A DNA stretch of 64,000 nucleotides, taken from NCBI RefSeq assembly GCF_902167145.1, contig NC_050101.1:130540990-130604989 (forward strand), given 5' to 3'. Below are positions 33,308 through 44,460 of this stretch, piece by piece. The translations under genes and the position numbers were made by a program. This DNA is from Zea mays. Lineage: Eukaryota; Streptophyta; Magnoliopsida; Poales; Poaceae. A model generated the notes under the pieces. That model made no database searches, had not been told where the DNA came from, and saw nothing but the letters and a program-made list of their open reading frames with translations. Position 1 is the stretch's first letter; each line of letters starts with the position of its first letter.

Positions 33308-34581
33308 GAAGCAGTGCTCGTCGACTTTCTCCGCGCAAACGCTGAAGTTTTCGCGTGGAGTCCCTCGGACATGCCTGGCATACCGAGGGATGTCGCCGAG
33401 CACTCGCTGGACATCCGAGCTGGAGCCCGACCCGTGAAGCAGCCTCCGCGCCGATTCGACGAAGAAAAGCGCAGAGCCATAGGCGAGGAGATCCACAAGC
33501 TGATGGCTGCAGGGTTCATCAAAGAGGTATTCCATCCCGAATGGCTTGCCAACCCTATGCTTGTGAGAAAGAAAGGGGCGAAATGGCGGATGTGTGTAGA
33601 CTACACTGGTCTAAACAAAGCATGTCCGAAGGTTCCCTACCATCTGCCTCGCATCGATCAAATCGTGGATTCCACTGCTGGGTGCGAAACCCTGTCTTTC
33701 CTCGATGCCTACTCAGGGTATCACCAAATCAGGATGAAAGAGTCCGACCAGCTCGCAACTTCTTTCATCACACATTTTGGCATGTACTGCTACGTTACTA
33801 TGCCATTTGGTTTGAGGAATGCGGGTGCGACGTACCAAAGGTGCATGAACCACGTGGCGAACACATTGGTCGAACGGTCGAGGCTTACGTCGATGACATC
33901 GTAGTCAAGACGAGGAAAGCCTCCGACCTCCTTTCCGACCTTGAAACAACATTCCGGTGTCTCAAGGCGAAAGGCGTAAAACTCAATCCCGAGAAGTGCG
34001 TCTTCGGAGTCCCCCGAGGCATGCTCTTGGGATTCATCGTCTCCGAGCGGGGCATCGAGGCCAACCCGGAGAAAATCGCGGCCATCACCAACACGGGGCC
34101 CATCAAAGACTTGAAAGGCATACAGAGGGTCATGGAATGCCTCGCGGCTCTGAGCCGCTTCATCTCGCGCCTCGGCGAAAGAGGCCTACCTCTGTACCGT
34201 CTCTTAAGAAAGGCCGAGTGCTTCACTTGGACCCCTGAGGCCGAGGAAGCCCTCGGGAACTTGAAGGCGCTCCTCACGAACGCGCCCATCTTGGTGCCCC
34301 CCGCTGTCGGAGAAGCCCTCTTGATCTACGTCGCCGCTACCACTCAGGTGGTCAGCGCCGTGATCGTGGTTGAGAGACGAGAAGAAGGGCATGCATTGCT
34401 CGTCCAGAGGCCGGTCTACTTCATCAGTGAGGTACTGTCTGAGACCAAGATCCGCTACCTGCAAATTCAGAAGCTGCTGTACGCGGTGATTCTGACGCGG
34501 CGGAAGTTGCGACACTACTTCGAGTCTCATCCGGTGACTGTGGTGTCATCCTTCCCCCTGGGGGAGATCATCCAGTGTTGA
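33308..34581 (+). pseudogene. Huck-like reverse transcriptase
   Basis: RT motifs in order are FLRANAEVFAWSPSDMPG, EWLANPMLV, WRMCVDYTGLNKACPK, SGYHQIRMKESDQ, MPFGLRNAGATYQRCM, then the catalytic YVDDIVVKT (33889-33915), NPEKCVFGV, and the connection domain with VYFISEVLSETK. A small deletion near 33855-33880 shifts the frame before YVDD. A TGA at 34579-34581 ends this part. Copying of RNA to DNA would need both defects to be bypassed. Confidence 0.85.
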
Positions 34582-35160
34582 GAGACCTCGGGTAGGATTG
34601 CAAAGTGGGCGGTGGAAACCATGGGCGAGACAATCTCGTTCGTTCCTTGGAAGGCCAACAAGTCCCAAGTCTTGGCGGACTTTGTGGCTGAATGGGTCGA
34701 CACCTAGCTTCTAGCAGCTCCGATCCAACCGGAACTCTGGACCATGTTTTTCGACGGGTCGCTGATGATAACAAGAGCAGGCGCGGGCCTGCTCTTCATC
34801 TCGCCCCTCGGGAAGCACCTCCGCTACATGTTGCGCCTCCATTTCCCGGCGTCCAACAATGTGGCCGAGTATGAGGCTCTGGTCAACGGGTTGCGCATCG
34901 CCATCGAGCTAGGGGTCTGACGCCTCGACGCTCGCGGTGACTCGCAGCTCGTCATCGACCAAGTCATGAAGAACTCCCACTGCCGCGACCCGAAGATGGA
35001 AGCCTACTGCGATGAGGTTCGGCGCCTGGAGGACAAGTTCTACGGGCTCGAACTCAACCACATCGCCCGACGATATAACGAGACTGCGGACGAGCTGGCT
35101 AAGATAGCCTCAGGGCGGACAACGGTTCCCCCGGACGTCTTCTCCCGAGACCTACATCAA
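34582..35160 (+). pseudogene. Huck-like RNase H
   Basis: In the same frame as the downstream integrase one reads MFFDGSLMITRAGAGLLF, NNVAEYEALVNGL, ARGDSQLVIDQ and ETADELAKIASG, i.e. the D-E-D-D set. TAG at 34705-34707 and TGA at 34918-34920 interrupt it. With the TGA at 34579 there are three in-frame stops in 340 bp. Confidence 0.85.
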
Positions 35161-36552
35161 CCCTCAGTCAAGACCGACAACACGCCCGAGCCCGAGAAGG
35201 CCTCGGCCCAGCCCGAGGCACCCTCGGCTCAGCCCGAGGCACCCTCGGTCCCCGAGGGTGAGGCACTGCGCGTCGAGGGAGAGCGGAATGGGGTCCCGCC
35301 TAATCGAGACTGGCAAACCCCGTACCTGCAATATCTCCACCGAGGAGAACTGCCCCTCGACCGAGCCGAAGCTCGGCGACTGGCACGGCGCGCCAAGTCG
35401 TTCGTCTTGCTGGGGGACGGAAAGGAGCTTTACCACCGCAGCCCCTCAGGCATCCTCCAGCGATGCATATCCATCGCCGAAGGTCAGGAGTTATTACAAG
35501 AAATACACTCGGGGGCTTGCGGTCATCACACAGCGCCTCGAGCCCTCGTTGGAAACGCTTTCCGACAAGGTTTCTACTGGCCGACCGCGGTGGCCGACGC
35601 CACTAGAATTGTCCGCACCTGCCAAGGGTGTCAATTCTACACAAGGCAAACCCACCTGCCCGCTCAGGCTCTACAGACGATACCCATCACCTGGCCGTTT
35701 GCTGTGTGGGGTCTAGACCTCGTCGGTCCCTTGCAGAAGGCACCCGGGGGCTACACGCACCTGCTGGTCGCCATCGACAAATTCTCCAAGTGGATCGAGG
35801 TCCGACCACTGAACAGCATCAGGTCCGAACAGGCGGTGGCGTTCTTCACCAACATCATCCATCGCTTCGGGGTCCCGAACTCCATCATCACCGACAACGG
35901 CACCCAGTTCACCGGCAGAAAGTTCCTGGACTTCTGCGAGGATCACCACATCCGGGTGGACCGGGCCGCCGTGGCTCACCCCATGATGAATGGGCAGGTA
36001 GAACGTGCCAACGGCATGATTCTGCAAGGACTCAAGGCGAGGATCTACAACGACCTCAACAAGTTCGGCAGGCGATGGATGAAGGAACTCCCCTCGGTAG
36101 TCTGGAGTCTAAGGACAACGCCGAGCCGAGCCACGGGCTTCACACCGTTCTTTCTAGTCTATGGGGCCGAGGCCATCTTGCCCACAGACTTAGAATACGG
36201 TTCCCCGAGGGCGAGGGCCTACGACGACCAAAGTAATCGAACAAACCGAGAAGACTCACTGGACCAGCTGGAAGAGGCTCGGGACATGGCCTTACTACAC
36301 TCGACGCGGTATCAGCAGTCCCTGCGACGCTACCACGCCCGAGGGGTTCGGTCCCGAGACCTCCAGGTGGGTGACTTGGTGCTTCGGCTGCGACAAGACG
36401 CCCGAGGGCGGCACAAGCTCACGCCTCCCTGGGAAGGGCTGTTCGTCATCGCCAAGGTTCTGAAGCCCGGAACATACAAGCTGGCCAACAGTCAAGGCGA
36501 GTTCTACAGCAACGCTTGGAACATCCGACAGCTACGTCGCTTCTACCCTTAA
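35161..36552 (+). CDS. Huck-like integrase, uninterrupted
   Basis: The open frame actually runs from 34966 to TAA 36550-36552. A linker rich in 'AQPEAPS' repeats (35160-35250) precedes integrase. The zinc region is HSGACGHHTAPRALVGNAF...CQGCQ. The core has D in GLDLVGP, D in TDNGTQFTG and E in NGQVERANGMILQG, all present. The C-terminal part shows PPWEGLFVIAKVLKPGTYKL and ends RQLRRFYP. No chromodomain is present. Integrase joins linear cDNA ends to host DNA, producing the 5-bp duplication seen at this element's own borders. Confidence 0.88.
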   Translation, partial: PSVKTDNTPEPEKASAQPEAPSAQPEAPSVPEGEALRVEGERNGVPPNRDWQTPYLQYLHRGELPLDRAEARRLARRAKSFVLLGDGKELYHRSPSGILQRCISIAEGQELLQEIHSGACGHHTAPRALVGNAFRQGFYWPTAVADATRIVRTCQGCQFYTRQTHLPAQALQTIPITWPFAVWGLDLVGPLQKAPGGYTHLLVAIDKFSKWIEVRPLNSIRSEQAVAFFTNIIHRFGVPNSIITDNGTQFTGRKFLDFCEDHHIRVDRAAVAHPMMNGQVERANGMILQGLKARIYNDLNKFGRRWMKELPSVVWSLRTTPSRATGFTPFFLVYGAEAILPTDLEYGSPRARAYDDQSNRTNREDSLDQLEEARDMALLHSTRYQQSLRRYHARGVRSRDLQVGDLVLRLRQDARGRHKLTPPWEGLFVIAKVLKPGTYKLANSQGEFYSNAWNIRQLRRFYP

Positions 36553-36679
36553 GATGCTTTCAAGTTCATACACCTCGTTCACATACAAAGTCTAACCATC
36601 AAGGAAGGGTAAGCCTTGCCTCGGCAAAGCCCGACCCTCCCTCGGGGGCTAGAAGGGGGGCACCCCCTCTGCGTCAAAA

Positions 36680-37773
36680 TTTTCCTCGGAAAAAGTCTTC
36701 CCGCCAGAACGTCTTTCGTGCTTTTTGGCTACTTCGAAAGTGGGATCCTGAAAACGACGGAGTACACGTAAGCAGCCAAGGCCGACCGAGCCAAGGGACT
36801 CCTACGCCTCCGGGATACGGATACCTCACTCATCACCTTCTGCGATAAGTAACTCACGCTCGGATAAGCGATTCCGCTGACCGAACAAGTCTTAATGCTC
36901 GGAAACCTTTCTGCCGAAACGATTTTTCGGGCCTTCTCGACTACATCGTTAGCAGAATCCTACGGACGAGTAAGAGTACACGTAAGCGACAAGGCTGACC
37001 GAGCCGAGGGACTCCTACGCCTCTGGGATACGGATACGTCACTCATCACCTTCCGTGAAAAGTAACTCTTGCTCGGACAAACAATTCTGTTACCGACAAA
37101 TAAGTCTTGATATTCGAAACAAGAGGAAAAGAAACGCAGCTTTGCAACACAACGATAGTATGTTTGGGCCTCGGCGACCGCAGAAAACATACGCACGCTA
37201 CAAGATGAACCGATCCTGCAGGCTCGGACCTTGACGGAGGGGAAGCAGCAGCACCCTCGGCGTCAACTCCACCTTCGGCAAAGTCCGACCGAGCCTCGGA
37301 CGGCAACACGGTCGGAGGATCTCCGCTCCGAAGGACGACGTCAGCACCACGCCCAGGCCATCACCGCTAGGGCCTCCTTCAAGAACCCGGCCAGACGGCT
37401 TGGCCGGCCACCCCGAAGCCTCAGCCAGCTGTCCCCCGAGGACATCAGCCCGACTCATGGCCTTGGAAACTCGACTCCGACGCTAGTCCCGCCAGTGGAC
37501 GACCCGGCCAGGCTTCGACCAACGAAGTCTTCTTTTCGAGCCAACTCTGCCTCTGTCCACACTGACACCGCTGCCTCCGGCTCCGGCTCATCGAAGAGCG
37601 GCTGAGGGTTCCTTTAACTAAGCAAGAGAAGCCTCGGGCGGCAAGGCCGACCGAGCCGAGGGACTCCTACGCCTCCGGGATACGGATACCTCACTCGTCA
37701 CCTTCGCACGAGGCAACTCACGCTTGGTGAAGCGGTTCAGTTAGCCGACAGGCGAGTCCTAGTGCTCGAAATG
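36680..37773 (+). repeat. Direct repeats downstream of Huck-like pol
   Basis: The core ACTCCTACGCCTCCGGGATA and its surroundings occur at 36779-36845, 36991-37055 and 37643-37705. The first two are in tandem with a period of about 210 bp. Confidence 0.8.
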
Positions 37774-39619
37774 AGGAAAAAACACGGCTTCATGCCAAAA
37801 ATACATACATGTTCAGGCCCCGACAGCCATAATGAACAGACACCGGCACTCAAGGTGCCATTACAAACGGAACTCCGGTTCCGTCCTCGCGGGTATGAAC
37901 AACCTCCACACCGGGGAGCCTGCAGGGCGACAAGCTCCAGGCGACTCGCCAGCGACCTCTGCAGCAGCAGCCATGGTCCCAGGACGGACGCAGCCACCGG
38001 AAGGCTCTCGTTCGCGTCCCTACTCAAGGGACGCGAACCAGACATTAAAGCCAAAGAGCCGGAGGTCGGTCCGTAGGCGGCGCTGACGGCCTCGACGGCG
38101 GAGAAGCTTTCTCCAGCTGCCACCACGTCAGCACCGACGGCGACGTCCGCCTGTCCACCAACGCCGCACCAGCGAGCGCAGGCCGCTCCAAAGCGCACCG
38201 GCAGGTCCTCGCTCCCGTCCTCGCCACGAAAGCGAGGACAGAGGACGGAATGTTGCATCCTAGCTGGGCAGCAACAGTTTGCCTTCCCCGGCATGGCTGG
38301 AGGACGCCTCCTCCGCAGAGTTGGAGGATGGTTTCCACCACCAGAAGCTGGAAGAAGAGGTGGCCAGCCGACCCGTGCGGGAGGTAGAGCCCCGGCTCAC
38401 CTCGCTCCCTACCCCGGCAAGGATGATGAAGATCCTTGAAGCTGAGGGCGGGGCAGAGGCCGCAGCCCGGCTCGCTTCTCCCCACCATCGAACCGGTGGT
38501 CACCGTCTTAGGTGACCACCGGCGAGGGGATGCAGCCGGGCTGCCTGATGAAAATCCTTGAAGCCGAACGATGGCTAAAAGGTACCAACTTCCATGAAGT
38601 TGCGTTCCTCCAACGACAGCAAGACGAAAGCGACGCGAGTGTTCCCCATCCGGGGGCTCGGAAGGTGGAAGGACGCGATGCATGAGGGGAGTGCGAAGAC
38701 ATGGTTGCCTTCCAAGGGGGTCACCCTCCTTTTAAAGGCAACTCTCCCCACTTGCGTCCTCAGTCGTCACGGACTGAGTCTTCTCCAACACGCTCCAAGG
38801 TCTTCCCCCTACGACACGGGGGCTGGGTCCCACGCGTCATGCAAACTGGCCCAGGACAGAAGGAGCCAAAACCGCCGCGCGCGGTGCGCGCAACTGCCCA
38901 GCGGTTACGAGCATTCCTCCACTTTCACCCAGGCCAGCGGGTGAAAGGGCGGACCGCCATGCAGGCGGCATGCAACCGCACCAAGGGGGCGCACCCTTTC
39001 GACTTCGACGCGTTCAACATGAGGGTCCAGGCCCACACGTCATGTAACCGGCGCGCCGGTTACTACGTACAAGAAACTACACTGCCACTCGCGCCACTAC
39101 CGCGCCTCCTCGATTGCGGAACCGGTGCCGCGACTCGAGGCAACCTTGCGCACGACCCAACAGTGCCAACCAAGCACATCGGTCACGGGTCATTCAGCCG
39201 CGGGAGAAGGCGCGGCGGTCAATACGGCTAGAAATGGGCTGGCAGTAATGGCGGTGGCAGGCGGGCGGAAGCAGCGGTCAAGTCGTCAGCAAGCTCACAT
39301 CCCCTCCTGGGACAGCGAGAGAACCCTCTCCCACGGCGTGAAGACGACGCGTCCGTGTTCCGTTCCTCGAACGGCTCGCGCACACACAACGGCCACCCCG
39401 CGAACCACTCGTCCCGTCGCATTAACTCTGCGGCAGGACAGGCGGCACATTTGGCAGGCGAAGCAGGTGACGCTTCACCTCCGCCATAATGACCGCGTCA
39501 AAAAAGGTGCGCCACGTCATTCGATTTCGTATCCTTTTCCACTTCCTCTTTCTCTCTCTTGCCACAGGGACCGGGAAAGGGGATACTCCGAAAGGGATCC
39601 TTCTCCGCGAAGGAAGCGG

Positions 39620-39850
39620 GCCCCGAGCCCCCTACTGATTAGAGGTTCGAAGGCTGGCCCCTCGGAAGGGTTCAACAGCCGCCTCAGAACACTCGGGCTC
39701 CGCGCCCACTACTGGTCAGAGGTTCGAAGGCTGGCCCCTCAGAAGGGTTCAACGGCCGCCTTAGGCCACTCGGGCTCCGCGCCCACTACTGATCAAGGGT
39801 TCGTAGGCTGGCCCCCGAAGGGTTCGACAGTCGCCTCAGACGCAGAGCGA
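39620..39850 (+). repeat. 77-bp tandem array in the Huck-like 3' region
   Basis: Three units beginning AGAGGTTCGAAGGCTGG or a variant start at 39641, 39718 and 39795, and each contains CACTCGGGCTCCGCGCCC or a variant. The last is the most diverged. Confidence 0.88.
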
Positions 39851-40571
39851 GGGATGACCCTGGGTACGTTCGATACATAACCGAGGCTCGGGCTACGCTC
39901 CCAAGGTACCCTAGGACATTTCCGAGACCAACGGGAATGATTTTGTAACGGAATCCCACCAGAGGGAGGCATCAAGCCCTCGGACCCTGTCAAGAAAGGA
40001 CCGGGTCCGGCAAATCACCCGCATGTACTTTTGGAGCGCGCCTCCGGGCCACTAGCCGACCCCTAACAAATGGGGCACGGGCGTCCACTCGGATTACCCG
40101 TTAGCAACTCACTGGAGACACCATGTTTGGCGCCCTCCGAGGGCAACATGGCGCTTCCCCCCTCCTCCTTGTGGAAAGGCGACGCAGGGGCGTATGTAAA
40201 AAGCCGAGTCTGTCCTTGACCGTCCTCTCACTCTGTGCAGAGGCTTGGGGGCTGCTCTCGCAAACCCGGCTCCGGCCAAACCATTGACAGCGTCAACATA
40301 CCAGCCCGAGAACTTGGGACTCGACTGTGCACCCGAGCTACGGCTAGTTCGCATGAGGGAAAAACCAGACCGGCCGAAGCATCACGAAACACACTAAGAC
40401 CTCGAAGGAGTCAAACCACTCCTTCGAGGCCTCGGGGGCTACACCCGGCGCGTGCGCTCGCGCGCACCCACCAGAACGAAACGCAACCGAGAAAGGCCGG
40501 TCCCCTTGCAAAAAAGTGCGACAAAAGCCTCCAAGCGAGTATCAACACTCCCTTCGAGGCTCGAGGGCTAC

Positions 40572-42107
40572 TGCCGGGGACCATAATTAGGGGTACCCCC
40601 AAGACTCCTAATCTCAGCTGGTAACCCCCATCAGCACAAAGCTGAAAAGGCCTGATGTGTGCGATTAAGTCAAGGCTCGGTCCACTCAAGAGACATGATC
40701 TCGCCTCGCCCGAGCCCAGCCTCAGGCAAGGGCAGCCGACCCCGGAGGATTCACGTCTCGCCCGAGGGCCCCCTCAAGCAACGGACACAGCTTCGGCTGC
40801 CCGAGGCCTAGTCTTCGCCGAGAAGCAACCTTGGCCAGATTGCCACACCGACCGACCGTATCGTAGGAGCATTTAATGCGAGGATCGCCTGACACCTTAT
40901 CCTGACGCGCGCTCTTCAGTCAACAGAGCCGAAGTGACCGCAGTCACTTCGCCGCTCCACTGACCGACTTGACAGGAAGACAGCGTCGCCTGCGTCGCTC
41001 CCACTGCTGTGCCACTCGACAGAGTGAGGCTGACAGCAGCCAAGTCCGGCCTCGGGCGCCATAGGAAGCTCCGCCTCGCCCGACCCCAGGGCTCAGCCCC
41101 CGTCTCAGCCTCGGACGATGAACTCCGCTTCGCCCGACCCCAGGGCTCGGACTCAGCCTCGGCTCCGGAAGACGACGGACTCCGCTTCGCCCAACCCTAG
41201 GGCTCGGACTCAGCCTCGGCTCCGGAAAACGACAGACTCCGCCTCGCCCGACCCCAGGGCTCAGACTCGGCCTCGACTCTGGAAGACGACGAACTCCGCC
41301 TCGCCCGACCCCAGGGCTCGGACTCAGCCCTGGCCTCAGACGACGGTCTCCGCCTCGCCCGACCCAGGGCTCGGACTCGACCTCGACCTCGGAAGACAGA
41401 CTTGACCTCGACCTCGGAGGAGCCTCCACCTCGCCCGACCTAGGGCTCGGACCGACCACGTCACGGGGGGGGCATCATTACCCTACCCCTAGCTAGCTCA
41501 GGCTACGGGGAACAAGACCGGCGTCCCATCTGGCTCGCCCCGGTAAACAAATAATGATGGTGCCCCGCGTGCTCCATGACGACGGCGACTCTCAGCCCCT
41601 TACGGAAGCAAGGAGACGTCAGCAAGGACTCGACAGCCCCGACAGCTGTCCTTCCGCAAGGCTCCAGCGCTCCTCCGATGGCCACGACATCACATGAACA
41701 TGGTGCCAAAACCTCTCCGGCTGCCACGACGGCATGTACTTAGGGCGCTAGCTCCTCTCTGCTAGACACGTTAGCACACTGCTACACCCCCCATTGTACA
41801 CCTGGACCCCCTCCTTACGCCTATAAAAGGAAGGTCCAGGGCTCTCTTACGAGAAGGTTGGCCGAGCGGGGGAACGGGACGACGCGTAAAGTCTCTCGCT
41901 CTCTCCCACGCGGACGCTTGTAACCCCCTACTGCAAGCGCACCCGACCTGGGCGCAGGGCAACACGAAGGCCACGGGTTTCCCCTTTTTGCCTGTCTCCC
42001 TTCTTGCCCCCCTTCGTGCTCCGTCTCGCGCCGACCCATCTGGGCTGGGACACGCGGCGACAATTTACTCGTCGGTCCAGGGACCCCCCGTGGTCGAAAC
42101 GCCGACA
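40572..42107 (+). repeat. Huck-like 3' LTR (1536 bp)
   Basis: It starts TGCCGGGGACC (one change from the 5' LTR) and ends CGCCGACA. The internal 54-57-bp repeats occupy about 41069-41425, TATA is at 41822-41828, and the G run is 8 long (41465-41472). Immediately after it comes the ACAGT duplication. Confidence 0.95.
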
Positions 42108-42112
42108 ACAGT

Positions 42113-42423
42113 GTTGCGTGCAACTACTTTGGATGAGGCAAACCCTCCAGGACTTTGGCTACAATATGAGCAAAGTCCCACTCCTATGTGACAATGAGAG
42201 TGCAATCCGCATGGCGGATAATCCTGTTGAACACAGCCGCACTAAGCACATAGACATCCGGCATCACTTTCTGAGGGACCACCAGTAAAAGGGATATATC
42301 GAGGTGTACCATATTAACACCGAGAACCAGCTAGCCGATATCTTTACCAAGCCATTAGATGAGAAAACCTTTTGCAGGCTGCGTAGTGAGCTAAATGTCT
42401 TAGATTCGCGTAACTTGGATTGA
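42113..42423 (+). pseudogene. Ji-like pol, 3' end of RNase H
   Basis: This continues 28389-28454 after the Huck-like insertion: CVQLLWMRQTLQDFGY, LLCDNESAIRMADNP, HIDIRHHFLRDH, then ADIFTKPLDEKTF and a stop at 42421-42423. The same residues close the Opie-like pol at 4286. One TAA at 42286-42288 interrupts it. Confidence 0.9.
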
Positions 42424-43210
42424 TCTATAGCATGCATGTGTTCTATGCCTTTGATCATGTTACTTTATGCATTTATGTAATTTGTTGCTTATTTATGGTG
42501 CTCAAGTTGTGCAAGGGATCCCCGGACCTCACAAGTCCATGTGTATATGATGCACATATTTAGGGGGAAATGTGCTACAACTTGACCCTTTGAGACTAAA
42601 CTTTGTGTTTAAGTATACTTGATGTAGTCTTAAAGGTGCATTGAAAGGGAAAGGTGAACATGGACCATGCAAAGACTTCCACTGCACTCCGATACTAGTG
42701 TACTTAATTCCAAGTTCATTCTTATGCTCTTATTGCATGTTTGCTCTTAATTGACATTTTTGGTGAGGCAATGGGGTTAAAGGGCCAATAATGATCCCGT
42801 TTTGGTGCTTAATGCCAAAGGGGGAGAAATTAAGGCCAAAGCAAATGGATCAGCTACCACTTGTGAATTTTGAAAACAATAGAGTTAGCACTTTTGATTT
42901 GTCCAAAATGCTCTTATTACAAAATTTAGTCTCTTGTGGTGGAGAATTTATGATTATGGGAAAAAGGGGGAGTTTTTGGCACTTGATCAATTTCACTCTT
43001 GGATTATCTCTCTTTATGCCCAAACAGGTGAGTTTGACTTGGAGATAGGAAAATGAATTTCATTTGCAAAAACAAACCAAGTGGTGGCAAAGAACGATCC
43101 AAATATGCCAAATTATAGTCAAAAGCAATTTGGTATTCTATTGCATTGATATTGCACTTCTTTCGGTTGCTTATGGTTGTGTTGGCATAAATCACCAAAA
43201 AGGGGGAGAT
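42424..43210 (+). promoter_or_regulatory. Ji-like 3' untranslated region with repeated polypurine tracts
   Basis: No ORF is present. AAAGGGGGAGAA lies near 42820, AAAAAGGGGGAG near 42962, and the tract touching the LTR is at 43197-43210. The repeated tracts match Sirevirus structure. 42871-43210 is duplicated at 21673-22014. Confidence 0.75.
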
Positions 43211-43813
43211 TGAAAGGGAAATGTGCCTTTGGGCCATTTCTATAATGTTTCGGTGATTAAGTGCCCAACACATATTCTCTAAGTTCTAAATGTGCCAAAG
43301 ATTGAAAAAGTGCAAATCAAGACATGAGGTATGTTTCTAGACTTAGTACATTTGTTTTTGAATACTAATTAAGTTATCTAAGTGTTAGAAACAGAGAAAA
43401 GAAGAAAAGAAAAAGATTGCAAAAGACTGGCTGTGTGCAGCCGAAGCTCAGCTCAGTCTGGCACACCGGACAGTGTCCGGTGTGCCAGGCTGGACTCCGG
43501 TGAAAAGGCCGCTCTCGGGAAATGTTCTGCGGCGTACGACTATAATTCACCGGACTGTCCGGTGAGCCAACGATCGCCAGCGCAACGGTCGGCCGCGCAA
43601 TCCGCGGGTGACGCGTGGCCCGCGCCAACGGTCGACCGGGGGCACCAGACTATCCGGTGAGCCAATGGTCAACAGCGCAACGGTCGGCCACGCAATCTGC
43701 GGGCGACGTGTGGCCCGCGCCAACGGTCAGCAGGGGGCACCGGACTGTCCGGTGCGCCAACTGCCCCGGAGCTGCAACGGTCGTCTGCGCCAGAAAAGGA
43801 AGGCGATCGGCAC
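43211..43813 (+). repeat. Ji-like right LTR, first 603 bp
   Basis: It matches 22015 onward, including palindromes and the ~95-bp GTGAGCCAACG units (43570-43760). It is missing one palindromic segment present in the middle LTR near 22285-22310. It is broken at 43813 by element D, whose left duplication would be GGCAC (43809-43813). Confidence 0.9.
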
Positions 43814-44418
43814 TGTTGGGACCATGCTTCGTCGCCGAAGGTCCTGCGGAAAGAAACAGCTTTGGCTGAAGCTGCTCGTACGTGATGCCGAAGGTACCAT
43901 TCATGAAACTTCGGTATTATAGCATATCTGAAGATGAAGGGTCGAACCGACTTAAAGATAGAATGACCTTTTAGTCCATAAGGGTCTGAGTCATTGTTGT
44001 AAACTTTTATGAGGGGCATGATTGTAATTCCTCACAGGCTGTGTCCTGTGCCTATAAATAGTGAACAATATTCCTTTACTGTTTACGCAATCCTGTAACT
44101 GCTAACGCATTACTCTGGAATTATTGCTCTCTGTCAAGGCAAAGGTATAAATGTAATCAAACATCATGTTTTAATATCTCAGTTTATATGATAAAATGAG
44201 CTATTCTTAATATTCTTTAGTGTTTTATATTTTATTCTGCGTTATTTTACTTCTAACTACGAAGGTGAGACCTCCGTAGTTCATCATTTTTAACCTTCGT
44301 CCGAAGCTCATTAAATCCTCAGGGAAATAATGCTTCAGCGGACGAAGGGTTTTAATATTTAACATTTTATGTTGCCTTGTTTTCAATTCATAGCATTTGA
44401 GAACAAGTCCCCAACATT
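43814..44418 (+). repeat. 5' LTR of element D (605 bp)
   Basis: It starts TGTTGGGACCATGC and ends GTCCCCAACA, giving short inverted ends TGTTGGG/CCCAACA. TATAAATA is at 44053-44060. CTTCGG and its complement recur through it. Confidence 0.9.
44053..44060 (+). promoter_or_regulatory. TATA box in element D LTR
   Basis: TGCCTATAAATAGTGAACA lies about 240 bp into the LTR, a good plant TATA context. Confidence 0.75.
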
Positions 44419-44436
44419 GGCGCCCACCTCCGGTGA
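44419..44436 (+). promoter_or_regulatory. Primer binding site of element D
   Basis: TTGGCGCCCACCTCCGG directly follows the LTR end AACA. It shares TGGCGCC with the Huck-like site. Confidence 0.7.
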
Positions 44437-44460
44437 ACTCACTTCCACTTTCCTGAGACA

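Larger units (their letters stand above)
36553..40571 (+). other. Huck-like 3' non-coding region
   Basis: This 4-kb stretch has no convincing ORF on either strand. It contains a ~210-bp repeat (36680-37113, with a third partial copy at 37643-37773), four perfect inverted repeats (38010-38038, 38217-38239, 38493-38522, 40400-40429) and a 77-bp tandem array (39620-39850). It ends in GCTCGAGGGCTAC, a weak polypurine-like stretch just before the LTR. Such long 3' regions are normal in Tat elements, but here no antisense gene is readable. Confidence 0.7.
28455..42107 (+). mobile_element. Huck-like Ty3/gypsy (Tat lineage) LTR retrotransposon, complete, copy B
   Basis: It is 13.65 kb with LTRs at 28455-29997 and 40572-42107, and is flanked by ACAGT at 28450-28454 and 42108-42112. 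Removing it rejoins the RNase H frame of the Ji-like element exactly. The LTR start TGTCGGGGACCATAATTAGG, LTR length of about 1.54 kb and total length fit Huck. Internal order is primer site, gag, protease, RT, RNase H, integrase, then 4 kb of non-coding sequence rich in repeats and perfect hairpins. Two frameshifts and several stops show the copy is not autonomous, but integrase is uninterrupted. Confidence 0.93.
21607..43813 (+). mobile_element. Ji-like Sirevirus (Ty1/copia), three-LTR rearranged copy E, interrupted by Huck and cut by element D
   Basis: Order: first 66 bp of an LTR (21607-21672); about 340 bp from just upstream of a 3' LTR (21673-22014); a full LTR (22015-23380); primer site; gag; pol up to 28454; the Huck-like element (28455-42107); the rest of pol; 3' untranslated region with polypurine tracts; and 603 bp of a second LTR (43211-43813), broken by element D. 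The left target duplication candidate is ATAAT (21602-21606); its partner would be beyond the window. Integrase lies before RT, gag is long, and the LTRs carry CACCGGAC..GTCCGGTG palindromes, as in Sireviruses. The Ji label rests on memory of the LTR start. Confidence 0.85.

Noticed and set aside
37737..38683. Minus-strand open frames in the Huck 3' region as a possible antisense gene like those in C and D
   Set aside because: They overlap each other in different frames, are of Pro/Arg/Gly-rich GC-driven composition, lack the WF and coiled-coil motifs, and contain the hairpins; no splice-linked continuation was found.
22015..43813. Reading the Ji-like element as a simple two-LTR copy starting at 22015
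   Set aside because: The sequence before 22015 is its own 3' internal region and polypurine tract preceded by 66 bp of LTR, so the left border is at 21607.
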